DNA from: FLUQ01 sp031551515
GTDB taxonomy: Bacteria; Desulfobacterota; Desulfovibrionia; Desulfovibrionales; Desulfovibrionaceae
DNA: 64,000 nucleotides
Assembly: GCA_031551515.1 (NCBI GenBank)
Contig: JAVBNL010000039.1
Span: 3,682 to 67,681 of the forward strand
Reading direction: 5' to 3'
Made by a program: the position numbers and the translations under genes. Below are positions 47,759 to 56,207 of this stretch, one piece after another; the first letter of the stretch is position 1, and every line of letters starts with the position of its first letter. A model generated the notes under the pieces. That model did no database searches and was not told the DNA's origin. It worked only from the letters and a program-made list of their open reading frames with translations.

Positions 47759-49026
47759 TGCTGCGCCCGGCTGACATAGTGGTGACCGGGCTCGGCGCCG
47801 TTGCCGGCGCGCACCCGAACCTGGCTTGCCTGGCCGGGGGGCTGCTTTCCGTTCCCGCCCCGGCTCGCGCGCTCCCTGTTCCCGTAACACGGCCGGAAGC
47901 GGTTCACCCGCAAGGTTTTCCCCTTTTCGCATTGCCCGATGACACGGCCGCTGCCCTCACTCCGCCGGGCGGCACGCTCTCCGTGGGCATGGCGTTGGCA
48001 GCCGCCCTGGAAGCGTTGGGCCAGGCGGGCATACCCCTTGCCCGCGCGAGCGAAGCGGACGGTTTTGCCGATTTCAGCGCCGCCGGGCTTTCGCGCGGTC
48101 GCATCGGGGTTTGCCTGGGCGCATCTTCCGGCGCGACCCTTGATTTTACCGACTATTACAGCGCGCACAAAGAGGGACGCGTCGGCGACCCCGCCCGCCT
48201 GCGCGCCGTCATGAGCCACAACCCCGCCCCGGCCCTGGCCCGGCGGCTGGGCCTTTTTACCGGCGGCCATTTTCCCGGCCCGCGTATCGCCACGTTGACC
48301 AACGCCTGCGCTTCCGGCACGGACGCCATCGGCCTGGCCGCCGCCTGGCTGCGCGCGGGTATCTGCGACATGGTGCTGGCCGGGGGCACGGACGAGCTGT
48401 GCCAGACCGCCATCACCGGCTTTTCCCGCCTGATGGTCGTGGATCCCCAACCCTGCAAGCCCTTTGACCGCGACAGAAACGGCCTGAACCTGGGCGAAGG
48501 GGCCGCCGTTCTCATTCTGGAACGGGCGGATAGCGCGCAAAAACGCGGTGTAACGCCCCTGGCCAAACTTGGCGGCTATGGCACCGCCGCCGACGCCCAC
48601 CACCTGACCGCCCCGCACCCGGAAGGGCGCGGCCTGCAAGAGGCCCTGCGCGCGGCCCTTGGTGAAGCGGGCCTGAGCCCCGGCGATCTGGCCTTTATCA
48701 ACGCCCACGGCACGGGCACGCAGGAAAACGACAAGACGGAAGCCTTCGTCTTTCGCACCTGCTTCCCCGGTATTCCCGTCAGCGCGACCAAGGGGGCCAC
48801 GGGCCACACCCTGGGCGCGGCCGGGGCCATTGAAGCGGCCATCACCGTGGCGGGCCTCTTGGCCGGGCTTGTGCCCGCCGGCCCCGGCTTCACCGCCCCC
48901 CACCCGGACCTGGGCATAACGCCCGTCACCACGCCACAACCGCTTACAACAGGGCACGCCTTGTCGCAGTCGCTCGCGTTCGGCGGCAACAACAGCGCCG
49001 TCGTTTTCAGCCGGGTGGATGCATGA
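47758..49026 (+). CDS. 3-oxoacyl-ACP synthase (FabF-like ketosynthase)
   Basis: 422 residues. The C-H-H triad is complete: nucleophile in TLTNACASGTDAIGLA (about residue 182), first histidine in FINAHGTGTQENDKTEAF, second in KGATGHTLGAAGAIEAA. Ends with LAFGGNNSAVVF, the glycine-rich FabF close. It condenses malonyl-ACP with the growing chain. The next gene encodes a Cys-less partner, so the two probably form a KS/chain-length-factor heterodimer. It is the only active ketosynthase in the operon. Confidence 0.93.
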   Translation: MLRPADIVVTGLGAVAGAHPNLACLAGGLLSVPAPARALPVPVTRPEAVHPQGFPLFALPDDTAAALTPPGGTLSVGMALAAALEALGQAGIPLARASEADGFADFSAAGLSRGRIGVCLGASSGATLDFTDYYSAHKEGRVGDPARLRAVMSHNPAPALARRLGLFTGGHFPGPRIATLTNACASGTDAIGLAAAWLRAGICDMVLAGGTDELCQTAITGFSRLMVVDPQPCKPFDRDRNGLNLGEGAAVLILERADSAQKRGVTPLAKLGGYGTAADAHHLTAPHPEGRGLQEALRAALGEAGLSPGDLAFINAHGTGTQENDKTEAFVFRTCFPGIPVSATKGATGHTLGAAGAIEAAITVAGLLAGLVPAGPGFTAPHPDLGITPVTTPQPLTTGHALSQSLAFGGNNSAVVFSRVDA

Positions 49027-49856
49027 GCAGTCTGCACGTTACGGCTCACGCCGCCCTTTTTCCCGCACCAGGCGAAACGCGCGTTGATACCGCGCCTTTG
49101 GCGGAAATTGAAAACCCCCGCACCCTGCGGCGCATGGCCCATTTCTGCCGCCTGGCCCTTCTGGCCGCGCACCGCTGCCTTGCCGCCGCGCCGGATACGG
49201 AACGAAGCGGGCTCGGCCTGGTCATCGCCACCGGCTACGGCCCGGCGCGCACATCGTTCGACTACACCGATTCCATTCTGGAATTCGGCCCGCATCTCGC
49301 CTCGCCCACGGCCTTTTCCACGTCCGTTCACAATATCGCCGCTTCAAGCGTTTCGTTGCAGCTTGGCCTGACCGGGCCGGTGCATACCGTGTCGCAGGGC
49401 GAAAGCTCAATGATCGCCGCGCTGGATATCGCATCCGGCTGGCTGGCCGAGGGGCGAGTTTCTTCCGTACTGCTGGGCGCGCTGGATGAATACGACGCCG
49501 ACCTGGAAGCCATGCTGGCGGCAGCGGGCGGTATTGCCCGGCCCCGCCCTGTTGACGGCGCCCTGTTCTTGCTGCTGGCGGCGAAGGCGACGCACGGCAC
49601 CGCCCTGACAGCCTGGGGCATGGGTGCCGGCCCCCTGCCGCCTGAAATCGCGCCCGCGGACGCTCCGGTCTTTGCCGAAGGAACCGCGCCCCTGCCCCGC
49701 CACCCGGCGGGACCTACGCATGCCCTGGCCGCCGCCTTGGCCAAAACTTCGAAACAAGCCCCTGACGCCCGCGGCCGGGCCCTTTGCCTGGACGACAACC
49801 TGGACGGCCTGACCGGCTATATTCTGCTTGGTCGCACCGCGCCGGAGCAAGCATGA
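49023..49856 (+). CDS. Cys-less ketosynthase-like partner (chain-length factor type)
   Basis: 277 residues, shorter than a full ketosynthase. SGLGLVIATGYGPARTSFDY and FSTSVHNIAASSVSLQLGLT match the N-terminal ketosynthase domain type 2 (PF13723) seen in aryl polyene proteins. Where an active enzyme has the nucleophilic cysteine the sequence reads TVSQGESSMIAAL, with glutamine at or next to that place, as in chain-length factors of type II polyketide synthases. It is probably a structural partner that sets chain length. Four-base overlaps at both ends. Confidence 0.8.
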   Translation: MSSLHVTAHAALFPAPGETRVDTAPLAEIENPRTLRRMAHFCRLALLAAHRCLAAAPDTERSGLGLVIATGYGPARTSFDYTDSILEFGPHLASPTAFSTSVHNIAASSVSLQLGLTGPVHTVSQGESSMIAALDIASGWLAEGRVSSVLLGALDEYDADLEAMLAAAGGIARPRPVDGALFLLLAAKATHGTALTAWGMGAGPLPPEIAPADAPVFAEGTAPLPRHPAGPTHALAAALAKTSKQAPDARGRALCLDDNLDGLTGYILLGRTAPEQA

Positions 49857-51082
49857 ACGCAACAAGCGCCAATCCGCCTTTTCGCTTGCAGCCCCAAGAC
49901 TATCTAGCCGTGCTCATGGACCTGCTGCTGCACCGCCGTGAAACCACAGACCTGCTGCGGCTGTCGCCCGATGACTTTGACGGGGCCGCCCGCCTTTCCT
50001 GCGCGGCGTTGGGCAACGACACGGCCCCTTTCGCGCATGAGCTGGCGCAACGGTTCTGCTTCATGTTCGGCCTGAATAGTGAAGAAGCGCCCTCACTCGA
50101 CCCGGCAGCCCCTTTCGGCCAATGGGCCGAGGCGCTCTGCGCGGCCATGAACGGCAGGCCGCAACGCATCGGCTTTCTGACTTCCGGCAGCACGGGCGTA
50201 CCCGGCCTGCGCAACGTGCCTTTTGCCGCGCTGGAGCAAGAGCTGCGCGTCTTCACCACGCTTGCTTCCCCTTCGCGCGTATGCAGCGTGATGCCCCGAT
50301 ACCATTGTTTCGGCTTCGTTTACGGCATACTGCTGCCGCGCTATGCCGGCTTGCCCCAGCGGGCCTTTCTGCCCATGCCCACGGCGGAATTGACCGGGCA
50401 CTTGCAACCCGGCGATTTGCTGGTGGGTTTTCCCTTCTTTTTTGATGCGCTTGCGCGCATGCAAACGGACCTTGCCGGGGTCATGCCGCTGACCGCGGGC
50501 AGCCCCTGCCCGCCGCAACTGGCCGACGCCCTGATCACGGCCGGGGCGGACGGCGTGCGCGAAATTTACGGCGCTTCCGAACTTTCCGCCGTGGGTTTCC
50601 GCCACATCAGGCGGACCGGGGAGGCCGAAACCCTGCCCTTTACCCTGTTGCCGCAGTGGGAGCTGGGCGACGGCACCCTGACCCGCCGCCTTGACGACGG
50701 CAGCGCGGATGCGCCCGCGCCGCTGCCCGACAGCCTTGAGTGGCGGGGGGAACGGCAGTTCAGCGTGGTCGCCAGGCACGACAAGGCCGTGCAGGTCGGC
50801 GGCCGCAACGTCTACCCCGAACGGGTACGCGCGGCGCTGCAAGAACACCCGGCAGTTAGCGACTGCCGCGTGCGCCTGATGCGGCCGGACGAAGGCTGGC
50901 GGCTGAAAGCCTTTGTGGTGCCCGCGCAACCTTTGAACGACGAAAAAGAAGCCATGAATCTGCGCGCCGCGCTGCTTGCCTGGTGCCGCGAGCGCCTGCC
51001 TTCCGAATCCGTGCCCAAAGCCTTTACCTTCGGGCCCGAACTGCCGCGCAACGAATACGGCAAAGACGCGGACTGGAAATAG
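49853..51082 (+). CDS. AMP-dependent acyl/aryl ligase (ApeH-like)
   Basis: 409 residues from ATG 49853. The P-loop reads FLTSGSTGVPGLRNVPF, the adenylating-enzyme motif with leucine in place of the usual lysine; EIYGASELSAVGFRHI and VQVGGRNVYPERV are the A5 and hinge motifs, and NEYGKDADWK carries the C-terminal catalytic lysine. It should activate a starter acid and load it onto the ACP. No gene for making an aryl starter (ammonia-lyase) is nearby. Last gene of the operon, before a bidirectional terminator. Confidence 0.85.
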   Translation: MNATSANPPFRLQPQDYLAVLMDLLLHRRETTDLLRLSPDDFDGAARLSCAALGNDTAPFAHELAQRFCFMFGLNSEEAPSLDPAAPFGQWAEALCAAMNGRPQRIGFLTSGSTGVPGLRNVPFAALEQELRVFTTLASPSRVCSVMPRYHCFGFVYGILLPRYAGLPQRAFLPMPTAELTGHLQPGDLLVGFPFFFDALARMQTDLAGVMPLTAGSPCPPQLADALITAGADGVREIYGASELSAVGFRHIRRTGEAETLPFTLLPQWELGDGTLTRRLDDGSADAPAPLPDSLEWRGERQFSVVARHDKAVQVGGRNVYPERVRAALQEHPAVSDCRVRLMRPDEGWRLKAFVVPAQPLNDEKEAMNLRAALLAWCRERLPSESVPKAFTFGPELPRNEYGKDADWK

Positions 51083-51120
51083 AAAACCCATCAGAGTTTC
51101 CAGACTTTTCCTCAAAAAAA

Positions 51121-51159
51121 GATAAAAGCCCCGCGATACACGCTCGCGGGGCTTTTATC
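51121..51159. terminator. Bidirectional terminator
   Basis: GATAAAAGCCCCGCGA (51121-51136) pairs perfectly with TCGCGGGGCTTTTATC (51144-51159) around a seven-base loop. The A-rich and T-rich sides let it stop transcripts from both the polyene-type operon and the convergent dehydrogenase gene. Confidence 0.9.
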
Positions 51160-51200
51160 TCATGACGGGAAAAGGGCTCTCTCGCCCCTTTTACCTTCTC

Positions 51201-52277
51201 TTATCCCAGCAGCGCGGCTTTCACCGCGTCGCCCACCTGGCTGGTGCTGCTTTTGCCGCCCATGTCGCCGGTGCGCACTTTGCCTTCGCCCAACACTTTT
51301 TTCACGGCCACCAGCAGCGCTGCTGCGGCTTCCTTTTCACCCAGGAAGTCCAGCATCATGCGGCCCGATTCAATTGAAGCGATGGGGTTGACCTGGCCCT
51401 TGCCGGCAAGCGCCAGGGCGGAGCCGTGAATGGGCTCGAACATGGAGGGGGAGCGGCGTTCCGGGTCGAGGTTGCCGCCCGCGGCCACGCCGATGCCGCC
51501 CTGCAGCACGGAGCCGAGGTCGGTGATGATGTCGCCGAACAGGTTGGAGGCCACGATAACGTCGAACTGGCCCGGATCGGTCAGCATGATCATGCTCAGC
51601 GCGTCTACCAGGTAGTAGTTGGTTTCGATATCGGGATACTGGGCGGCCACTTCTTTGAAAATCTTGTCCCAGTAAACCATGGAGAAGTTCAGCGCGTTGG
51701 ATTTCGTGCAGTTGGTGACCTTGCCCTTGAAGCCCTGGGCCTTGCGTTCGCGGGCCAGCTCAAAGGCGTAGCGCATCACGCGTTCGCAGCCCACACGAGA
51801 GAAAATGGCCATCTGCGAGGCAAAGCCATGCGGCGCGTCCGGCGAGAAGATGCCGCCCAGGCGGCTGTATTCGCCCTCGGTGTTTTCACGCACCACAACC
51901 ATGTTCACGGTCTTGGGGTTGCAGGTCGTGACCGGAGAAGAGACGCCCTCGTGCAGAATGATGGGGCGCAGGTTCACATACTGGTCGAAGCCTTTGCGGA
52001 TGGCCAGCAAGGACGAAAGCGAGATATGGTCCGGCACTTTGGCCGGGTCGCCCACGGAACCCAGGAAAATGGCGTCGAATTTGCGCAGAATGTCCAGCGC
52101 GTCGTCGGGCAGCATCTTGCCGTGCTTGAGATAATAGTCGCAGTCCCAATCAAAGGTCGTGACCTCGACGGAAAATTTGAATTTGCTTGCGCAGGCTTGC
52201 AGCACTTTGACTGTTTCAGCGGCGACTTCGGGGCCGACGCCGTCGCCGGGGATGAAAGCCAGTTTGTAATTTTTCAT
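51201..52277 (-). CDS. Tartrate/D-malate dehydrogenase (TtuC/DmlA family)
   Basis: 358 residues from ATG 52277. It belongs to the isocitrate/isopropylmalate dehydrogenase family; FIPGDGVGPEVAAETVKVLQ is the usual start. The segments WDCDYYLKHGKMLPDDAL, VPDHISLSSLLAIRKGFDQY and VVRENTEGEYSRLGG are those of TtuC (tartrate dehydrogenase/decarboxylase) and DmlA rather than LeuB. Such enzymes use NAD to oxidise D-malate or tartrate, with decarboxylation to pyruvate or D-glycerate. It is divergent from a tartrate-type transporter. The glycerate kinase at 10732 could use the glycerate. Confidence 0.9.
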   Translation of the reverse strand: MKNYKLAFIPGDGVGPEVAAETVKVLQACASKFKFSVEVTTFDWDCDYYLKHGKMLPDDALDILRKFDAIFLGSVGDPAKVPDHISLSSLLAIRKGFDQYVNLRPIILHEGVSSPVTTCNPKTVNMVVVRENTEGEYSRLGGIFSPDAPHGFASQMAIFSRVGCERVMRYAFELARERKAQGFKGKVTNCTKSNALNFSMVYWDKIFKEVAAQYPDIETNYYLVDALSMIMLTDPGQFDVIVASNLFGDIITDLGSVLQGGIGVAAGGNLDPERRSPSMFEPIHGSALALAGKGQVNPIASIESGRMMLDFLGEKEAAAALLVAVKKVLGEGKVRTGDMGGKSSTSQVGDAVKAALLG

Positions 52278-52463
52278 GACAAGCTCCGGTTGAGGGATGA
52301 AAAATAGAACGACTTTTTCTCTCTGCAACCGCCGTGCCGGAACGAGCCCGTGAAAAAGCGCCGGGTACGAGGCGCGGCCTGCCCCCCTTCTTCGGGGGCT
52401 TTCGCGCGTATGCGGCATAGCGGCGCCCCTGTTTGCGCCATCCCAACCAGGTCTTTTTATAAA

Positions 52464-52489
52464 AATTTTGAAATAGAAATTTCAAAATT
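52464..52489 (+). promoter_or_regulatory. Upstream activator site candidate
   Basis: AATTTTGAAAT (52464-52474) and ATTTCAAAATT (52479-52489) form a perfect inverted repeat with a four-base spacer, about 115 bases upstream of the sigma-54 promoter. That is a usual distance for an enhancer bound by an activator such as the PrpR-type protein encoded at 54201. Confidence 0.55.
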
Positions 52490-52599
52490 GATATACTCTA
52501 TTGAATTCGAATCGGGCGCTCATAAAAATGAACGGCCGGGAAGGCGCGCCATTCGCGACCCGCAAGGCCGCCCGCCCCCGCGCCTTTTCGCCCTCTCCG

Positions 52600-52615
52600 T
52601 GGCATGATTCTTGAT
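52600..52615 (+). promoter_or_regulatory. Sigma-54 promoter of the transporter gene
   Basis: TGGCATGATTCTTGAT fits the -24/-12 consensus TGGCACG-N4-TTGCW except for two positions, with the exact spacing. The start of transcription would fall about 50 bases before the transporter's ATG. A sigma-54 activator gene follows the transporter. Confidence 0.65.
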
Positions 52616-52673
52616 AGTACCGCGAATCCGCATCCCGCGAATTAGCCCTGAACATTGAAAGCCAGGAGAGACA

Positions 52674-54113
52674 ATGAACAGTAAACACATTAAAGCGATA
52701 ATACCTCTCGCCATCGGTCTGGTCGTGCTTCTGCTGCCTGCGCCGGAGGGCCTGCCGATCGTGGCCTGGCGGTATCTGGCCCTGTTCCTCGCCGTTATCG
52801 CCGGCTTGATTCTTGAACCTGTTTCTCCGGCCCTTATCGGCGTCATGGGCGTGGTCACCGGCGCCATTTTGAAAATGGGCGCGCCCATACCCAAAAGCGG
52901 TATCGTCAGCTCCGGGGCCGCCATCAACTGGGCGCTCTCGGGCTTTGCCAACAGCACCATCTGGCTGATCTTCGCGGCCTTCATGATGGCTATGGGCTAT
53001 GAAAAAACAGGCCTGGGCCGCAGGGTGTCGCTTATCCTGGTGCGCTCTCTCGGCCGCACCAGCATCGGCCTGGGCTATGCGACGATTTTCGCGGAAATTC
53101 TCATCGCGCCGTTCACCCCTTCCAACTCCGCGCGTAACGGGGGCATCCTTTTTCCCATCATCCGCAACATTCCGCTGGTCTATGACTCCCGCCCCGACCA
53201 CCAGCCCCGCAAAGTGGGCGCGTATATCGTCTGGATGTCGATGATCAGCACCTGCGTGAGCAGCTCCATCTTCTATTCGGCCTGCGCGCCCAACATGCTG
53301 GCGGGCAGCATCATGTCCACCCAGGGCGTGAACATCACCTGGATGCAATGGTTCTGGGGCTTTTTGCCCGTGGGCATCATTCTGACCCTTGTGTCGCCCC
53401 TGCTGCTGTACATCGTCTATCCGCCGGAAATGAAGCGGGCCGACGAAGCCCCGGCCTGGGCCGCCGAACAGTTGCGTGAAATGGGGCCCCTGTCCATCAA
53501 AGAAAAACTGATGGCCCTTTTCGCCACGTTGGCGCTGGTGCTGTGGATAGGCGCGAACCAGTTCGGCATCAACCCCACCACCTCGGCCATGTTGGTGCTC
53601 TGCCTTATCACGCTGTTCAAGATCGTCGAGTGGAAAGACATTGTCAGCCACACCGCCGCCTGGAACATGTTCTTCTGGCTGGGCAGCCTTGTGACCATGG
53701 CCGACGGCCTGAAGAACGTGGGCTTCTTGTCCTGGTTCGCCCAGAAGAGCGCCGCGGCCTTTACCGGTTACCCGCCCATGACCATTCTGCTGGGCCTGAT
53801 CTGCGTGTTCTATGTGTCCCACTACTTCTTCGCCAGCATGACGGCCCACGTCACGGCACTGTATGCCCTGTTCCTGACCACCATCCTGGCCGTGCCTGGC
53901 CTTGACCCGACGAAATCCGCCCTGATGCTGGGCTATACCATCGGCCTCTTCGGCATTCTGACCCCCTACGGCACCGGGCCCAGCCCCATCTGGTACGGCC
54001 TGGGCTATATCACCACGGCCCGCTTCTGGGGCCTGGGGGCCATATTCGGAGCCTTCTTCCTGGCGGTGCTGCTCCTGGTTGGCCTGCCCTGGATCAACTG
54101 GATCACGCTGTAA
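52674..54113 (+). CDS. DASS-family anion transporter (CitT/TtdT type)
   Basis: 479 residues, about twelve membrane segments, from ATG 52674 behind CAGGAGAG. Family landmarks: ALFLAVIAGLILEPVSPALI, the first substrate loop FAEILIAPFTPSNSARNGGI and the second with FGILTPYGTGPSPIWYG. These SNT-like loops bind the carboxylate and Na+. E. coli TtdT and CitT exchange tartrate or citrate for succinate. The divergent tartrate/malate dehydrogenase supports a hydroxy-dicarboxylate substrate. A second member is encoded at 58989. Confidence 0.93.
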   Translation: MNSKHIKAIIPLAIGLVVLLLPAPEGLPIVAWRYLALFLAVIAGLILEPVSPALIGVMGVVTGAILKMGAPIPKSGIVSSGAAINWALSGFANSTIWLIFAAFMMAMGYEKTGLGRRVSLILVRSLGRTSIGLGYATIFAEILIAPFTPSNSARNGGILFPIIRNIPLVYDSRPDHQPRKVGAYIVWMSMISTCVSSSIFYSACAPNMLAGSIMSTQGVNITWMQWFWGFLPVGIILTLVSPLLLYIVYPPEMKRADEAPAWAAEQLREMGPLSIKEKLMALFATLALVLWIGANQFGINPTTSAMLVLCLITLFKIVEWKDIVSHTAAWNMFFWLGSLVTMADGLKNVGFLSWFAQKSAAAFTGYPPMTILLGLICVFYVSHYFFASMTAHVTALYALFLTTILAVPGLDPTKSALMLGYTIGLFGILTPYGTGPSPIWYGLGYITTARFWGLGAIFGAFFLAVLLLVGLPWINWITL

Positions 54114-54137
54114 GCAAATCGCATTATCCGCCATTCC

Positions 54138-54173
54138 GCGCCGGGGGCTCCCGCTCCCGGCGCATTTTCTTTT
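54138..54173 (+). terminator. Terminator after the DASS transporter
   Basis: GCGCCGGG (54138-54145) pairs with CCCGGCGC (54156-54163), followed by ATTTTCTTTT. Confidence 0.85.
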
Positions 54174-54200
54174 CCCGAAGATTGATGATACGGACAAGGC

Positions 54201-56135
54201 ATGCCCGCGGAACAAAACAACTACACCTTTGCGCTGATCGCGCCTTACGGCAACCTGGTCACCGTCTTTAAAAAGCTGGCCGCCGACCTGCCGTGCTCGC
54301 TGCATATCCGGCCCGACGTGTACATGGAAGCGGCCGTGCCCGTGGCCCGCGAAGTGGCGGCAATGGCGCCCGACGTCATTCTCAGCCGCGGCGCCACAGC
54401 GGCCTATATCCGCTCCACGGTCGATATCCCCGTGGTTTCCGCTTCCACTTCCGCGCTGGACCTGCTCCGCACCCTCAGGCCTTTTGCCGGGCAGGTCCGC
54501 CGGGTGGCCTTTTTCAACTACAAGGACCACATGCTGGGCGCGCAGATGATCGCCGACACGCTGAACCTGCACATCGACGAATACCCCTTTCACGCCACGC
54601 GCGATATCCTCTCGCAGCTGCTGACCGCCAGAGCCAAGGGCACGGACCTGGTGGTGGGCGGCATCGGCGCCGTGCAGGAAGCGCGGGCCATCGGCTTTGA
54701 CGGGGTGCTGCTTGAAACGGGCGAAGAAGCGGTCTGGCAGGCGCTGCACGAGGCCATGGCCCTTGCCCAGGTACGCCGCAAAGAGCAGCAGCGCCAGGCG
54801 CGGCTGTTCACCATTCTGAACACCATCGCCGAAGGCGTGCTGGTCACGGACGAGCGAAATATCCTGATGCACATGAACCCCACGGCGGAACGGCTGCTGG
54901 GGCTGAAAAGCAGCGAAACCCTGGGCAAAAACGCCGACGAGGTGGTGCCGGGCACCCAGACCGCCAGGGTGCTGCAAAGCGGCCAGCCGGAGTTGGGCGA
55001 CATTCAGGATGCCGGCGGCACCACCATCGTCACCAGCCGCGTGCCCATCGTGGCGGAGGGCGCCGTGCTGGGCGTGGTCTGCACCTTTTCGGAGGCGGGC
55101 CGCGTGCAACAGGCGGAACAGCGCCTGCGCGGCAGAATGCAGCCCAAAGGCTTTCAGGCCCGCTATTCGCTCAGCGACATCCTGACCCAGAACGAAGCCA
55201 TGCGCCGCATCGTGCAGCTGGCGCGCCGCTATGCGGTCACCGACGCCACGCTGGTGCTGCAAGGCGAATCAGGCACGGGGAAAGAGCTGTTCGCCCAGGG
55301 CATTCACTGCGCGGGCAGGCGCGCATCCGGCCCGTTTGTGGCGGTGAACTGCGCGGCCATTCCCGAGCAACTGCTTGAAAGCGAACTCTTCGGCTATGAA
55401 GAAGGCGCTTTTACCGGCGCGCGCCGCCAAGGCAAGGCCGGGCTGTTTGAGCTGGCCCACCAGGGCACGCTGTTTTTGGACGAGATCGGCGATTTGCCGC
55501 AAATGATGCAGGTGCGCCTGCTGCGGGTGCTGCAAGAGCGGGAGATCATGCGGGTGGGCGGTTCGCAGGTCATACCCGTGGATATCCGCATCATCTGCGC
55601 CACGGCCAGCGACCTTGCGGCCCAGGCCAGAACGGGCCGGTTCCGCAAGGATCTTTTCTATCGCCTCAACGTGCTGCGGCTCAAAATACCGCCGCTGCGC
55701 GAACGCGGTGAAGACGTTCTGCACCTGGGGCACGCCTTTTTGCGCGAACGTTGCCCCCTGCCGCCGGACAAGGCCTTTTTTGACCGCGAGCTGGGGCCGC
55801 GCCTTATGGCGCACGACTGGCCCGGCAACGTGCGCGAACTGGCCGGCGTCGTCGAACGCCTGGCGCTCGTCGCTTCCATGACCGCATCCCCGGTCTGGCC
55901 GAAACTGCTCGATGAAGTGTGGGAGGCGGACAGCCTGCACGAGGCCGCCCCGCCGCACGGCGAAGGGCTGTACGTGCCCTTGCAGGGCTCTCTCAAAGAC
56001 ATGACCCGCAACCTGGAACAGCAAGCCGCGCTACGCCTTTTGGCCCTCTATCGCGACCGCGATGTGGCGGCGGAAAAGCTGGGCATCAGTAAAGTCAGTC
56101 TGTGGCGCAAGGCCCAGGGCAAGCAGAATTCTTAA
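54201..56135 (+). CDS. PrpR-type sigma-54-dependent activator
   Basis: 644 residues. A PrpR N-terminal ligand domain (about 8-170; DVILSRGATAAYIRSTVDIP is typical) is followed by a PAS domain (about 190-300), an AAA+ domain (about 325-560) and a Fis-like helix-turn-helix at the end (about 600-640; DRDVAAEKLGISKVSLWRKA). The AAA+ part has Walker A GESGTGKE, the sigma-54 contact loop GAFTGAR and Walker B GTLFLDEIG. PrpR senses 2-methylcitrate; this relative probably senses a hydroxy-dicarboxylate and drives the promoter at 52600. Confidence 0.93.
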   Translation: MPAEQNNYTFALIAPYGNLVTVFKKLAADLPCSLHIRPDVYMEAAVPVAREVAAMAPDVILSRGATAAYIRSTVDIPVVSASTSALDLLRTLRPFAGQVRRVAFFNYKDHMLGAQMIADTLNLHIDEYPFHATRDILSQLLTARAKGTDLVVGGIGAVQEARAIGFDGVLLETGEEAVWQALHEAMALAQVRRKEQQRQARLFTILNTIAEGVLVTDERNILMHMNPTAERLLGLKSSETLGKNADEVVPGTQTARVLQSGQPELGDIQDAGGTTIVTSRVPIVAEGAVLGVVCTFSEAGRVQQAEQRLRGRMQPKGFQARYSLSDILTQNEAMRRIVQLARRYAVTDATLVLQGESGTGKELFAQGIHCAGRRASGPFVAVNCAAIPEQLLESELFGYEEGAFTGARRQGKAGLFELAHQGTLFLDEIGDLPQMMQVRLLRVLQEREIMRVGGSQVIPVDIRIICATASDLAAQARTGRFRKDLFYRLNVLRLKIPPLRERGEDVLHLGHAFLRERCPLPPDKAFFDRELGPRLMAHDWPGNVRELAGVVERLALVASMTASPVWPKLLDEVWEADSLHEAAPPHGEGLYVPLQGSLKDMTRNLEQQAALRLLALYRDRDVAAEKLGISKVSLWRKAQGKQNS

Positions 56136-56207
56136 GCAGCGGCGCGGTTTGCCCTCAGACGAGGAAGAACGTCTGACAAAGCATCACGGCAAACCGCGCC
56201 GCTGCTT
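56134..56207. repeat. Nested inverted repeat between convergent regulator genes
   Basis: AAGCAGCGGCGCGGTTTGCC (56134-56153) is repeated inverted at 56188-56207, a perfect 20-base match; inside lies TCAGACG/CGTCTGA. The right arm is also the coding sequence of the LacI regulator's last residues (KQRRGLP). It can end transcripts from both sides. Confidence 0.8.

Larger units (their letters stand above)
52278..52673 (+). other. Divergent control region of the tartrate genes
   Basis: Almost 400 bases without a gene. It contains an 11-base inverted repeat at 52464-52489 and a sigma-54 promoter match at 52600-52615, both described separately; the middle part is GC-rich and featureless to me. The reverse-strand promoter of the dehydrogenase gene should lie in the left third. 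Confidence 0.7.

Noticed and set aside
51201..52277. Biosynthetic 3-isopropylmalate dehydrogenase (leuB)
   Set aside because: The loops around WDCDYYLKHGKMLPDD and VPDHISL fit the tartrate/D-malate dehydrogenase branch better, and the divergent neighbour is a tartrate-type transporter.
52482..55262. Reverse open frame of over 900 codons opposite the DASS transporter and sigma-54 activator genes
   Set aside because: Antisense shadow of two well-supported proteins; composition dominated by Gly, His, Gln and Arg.
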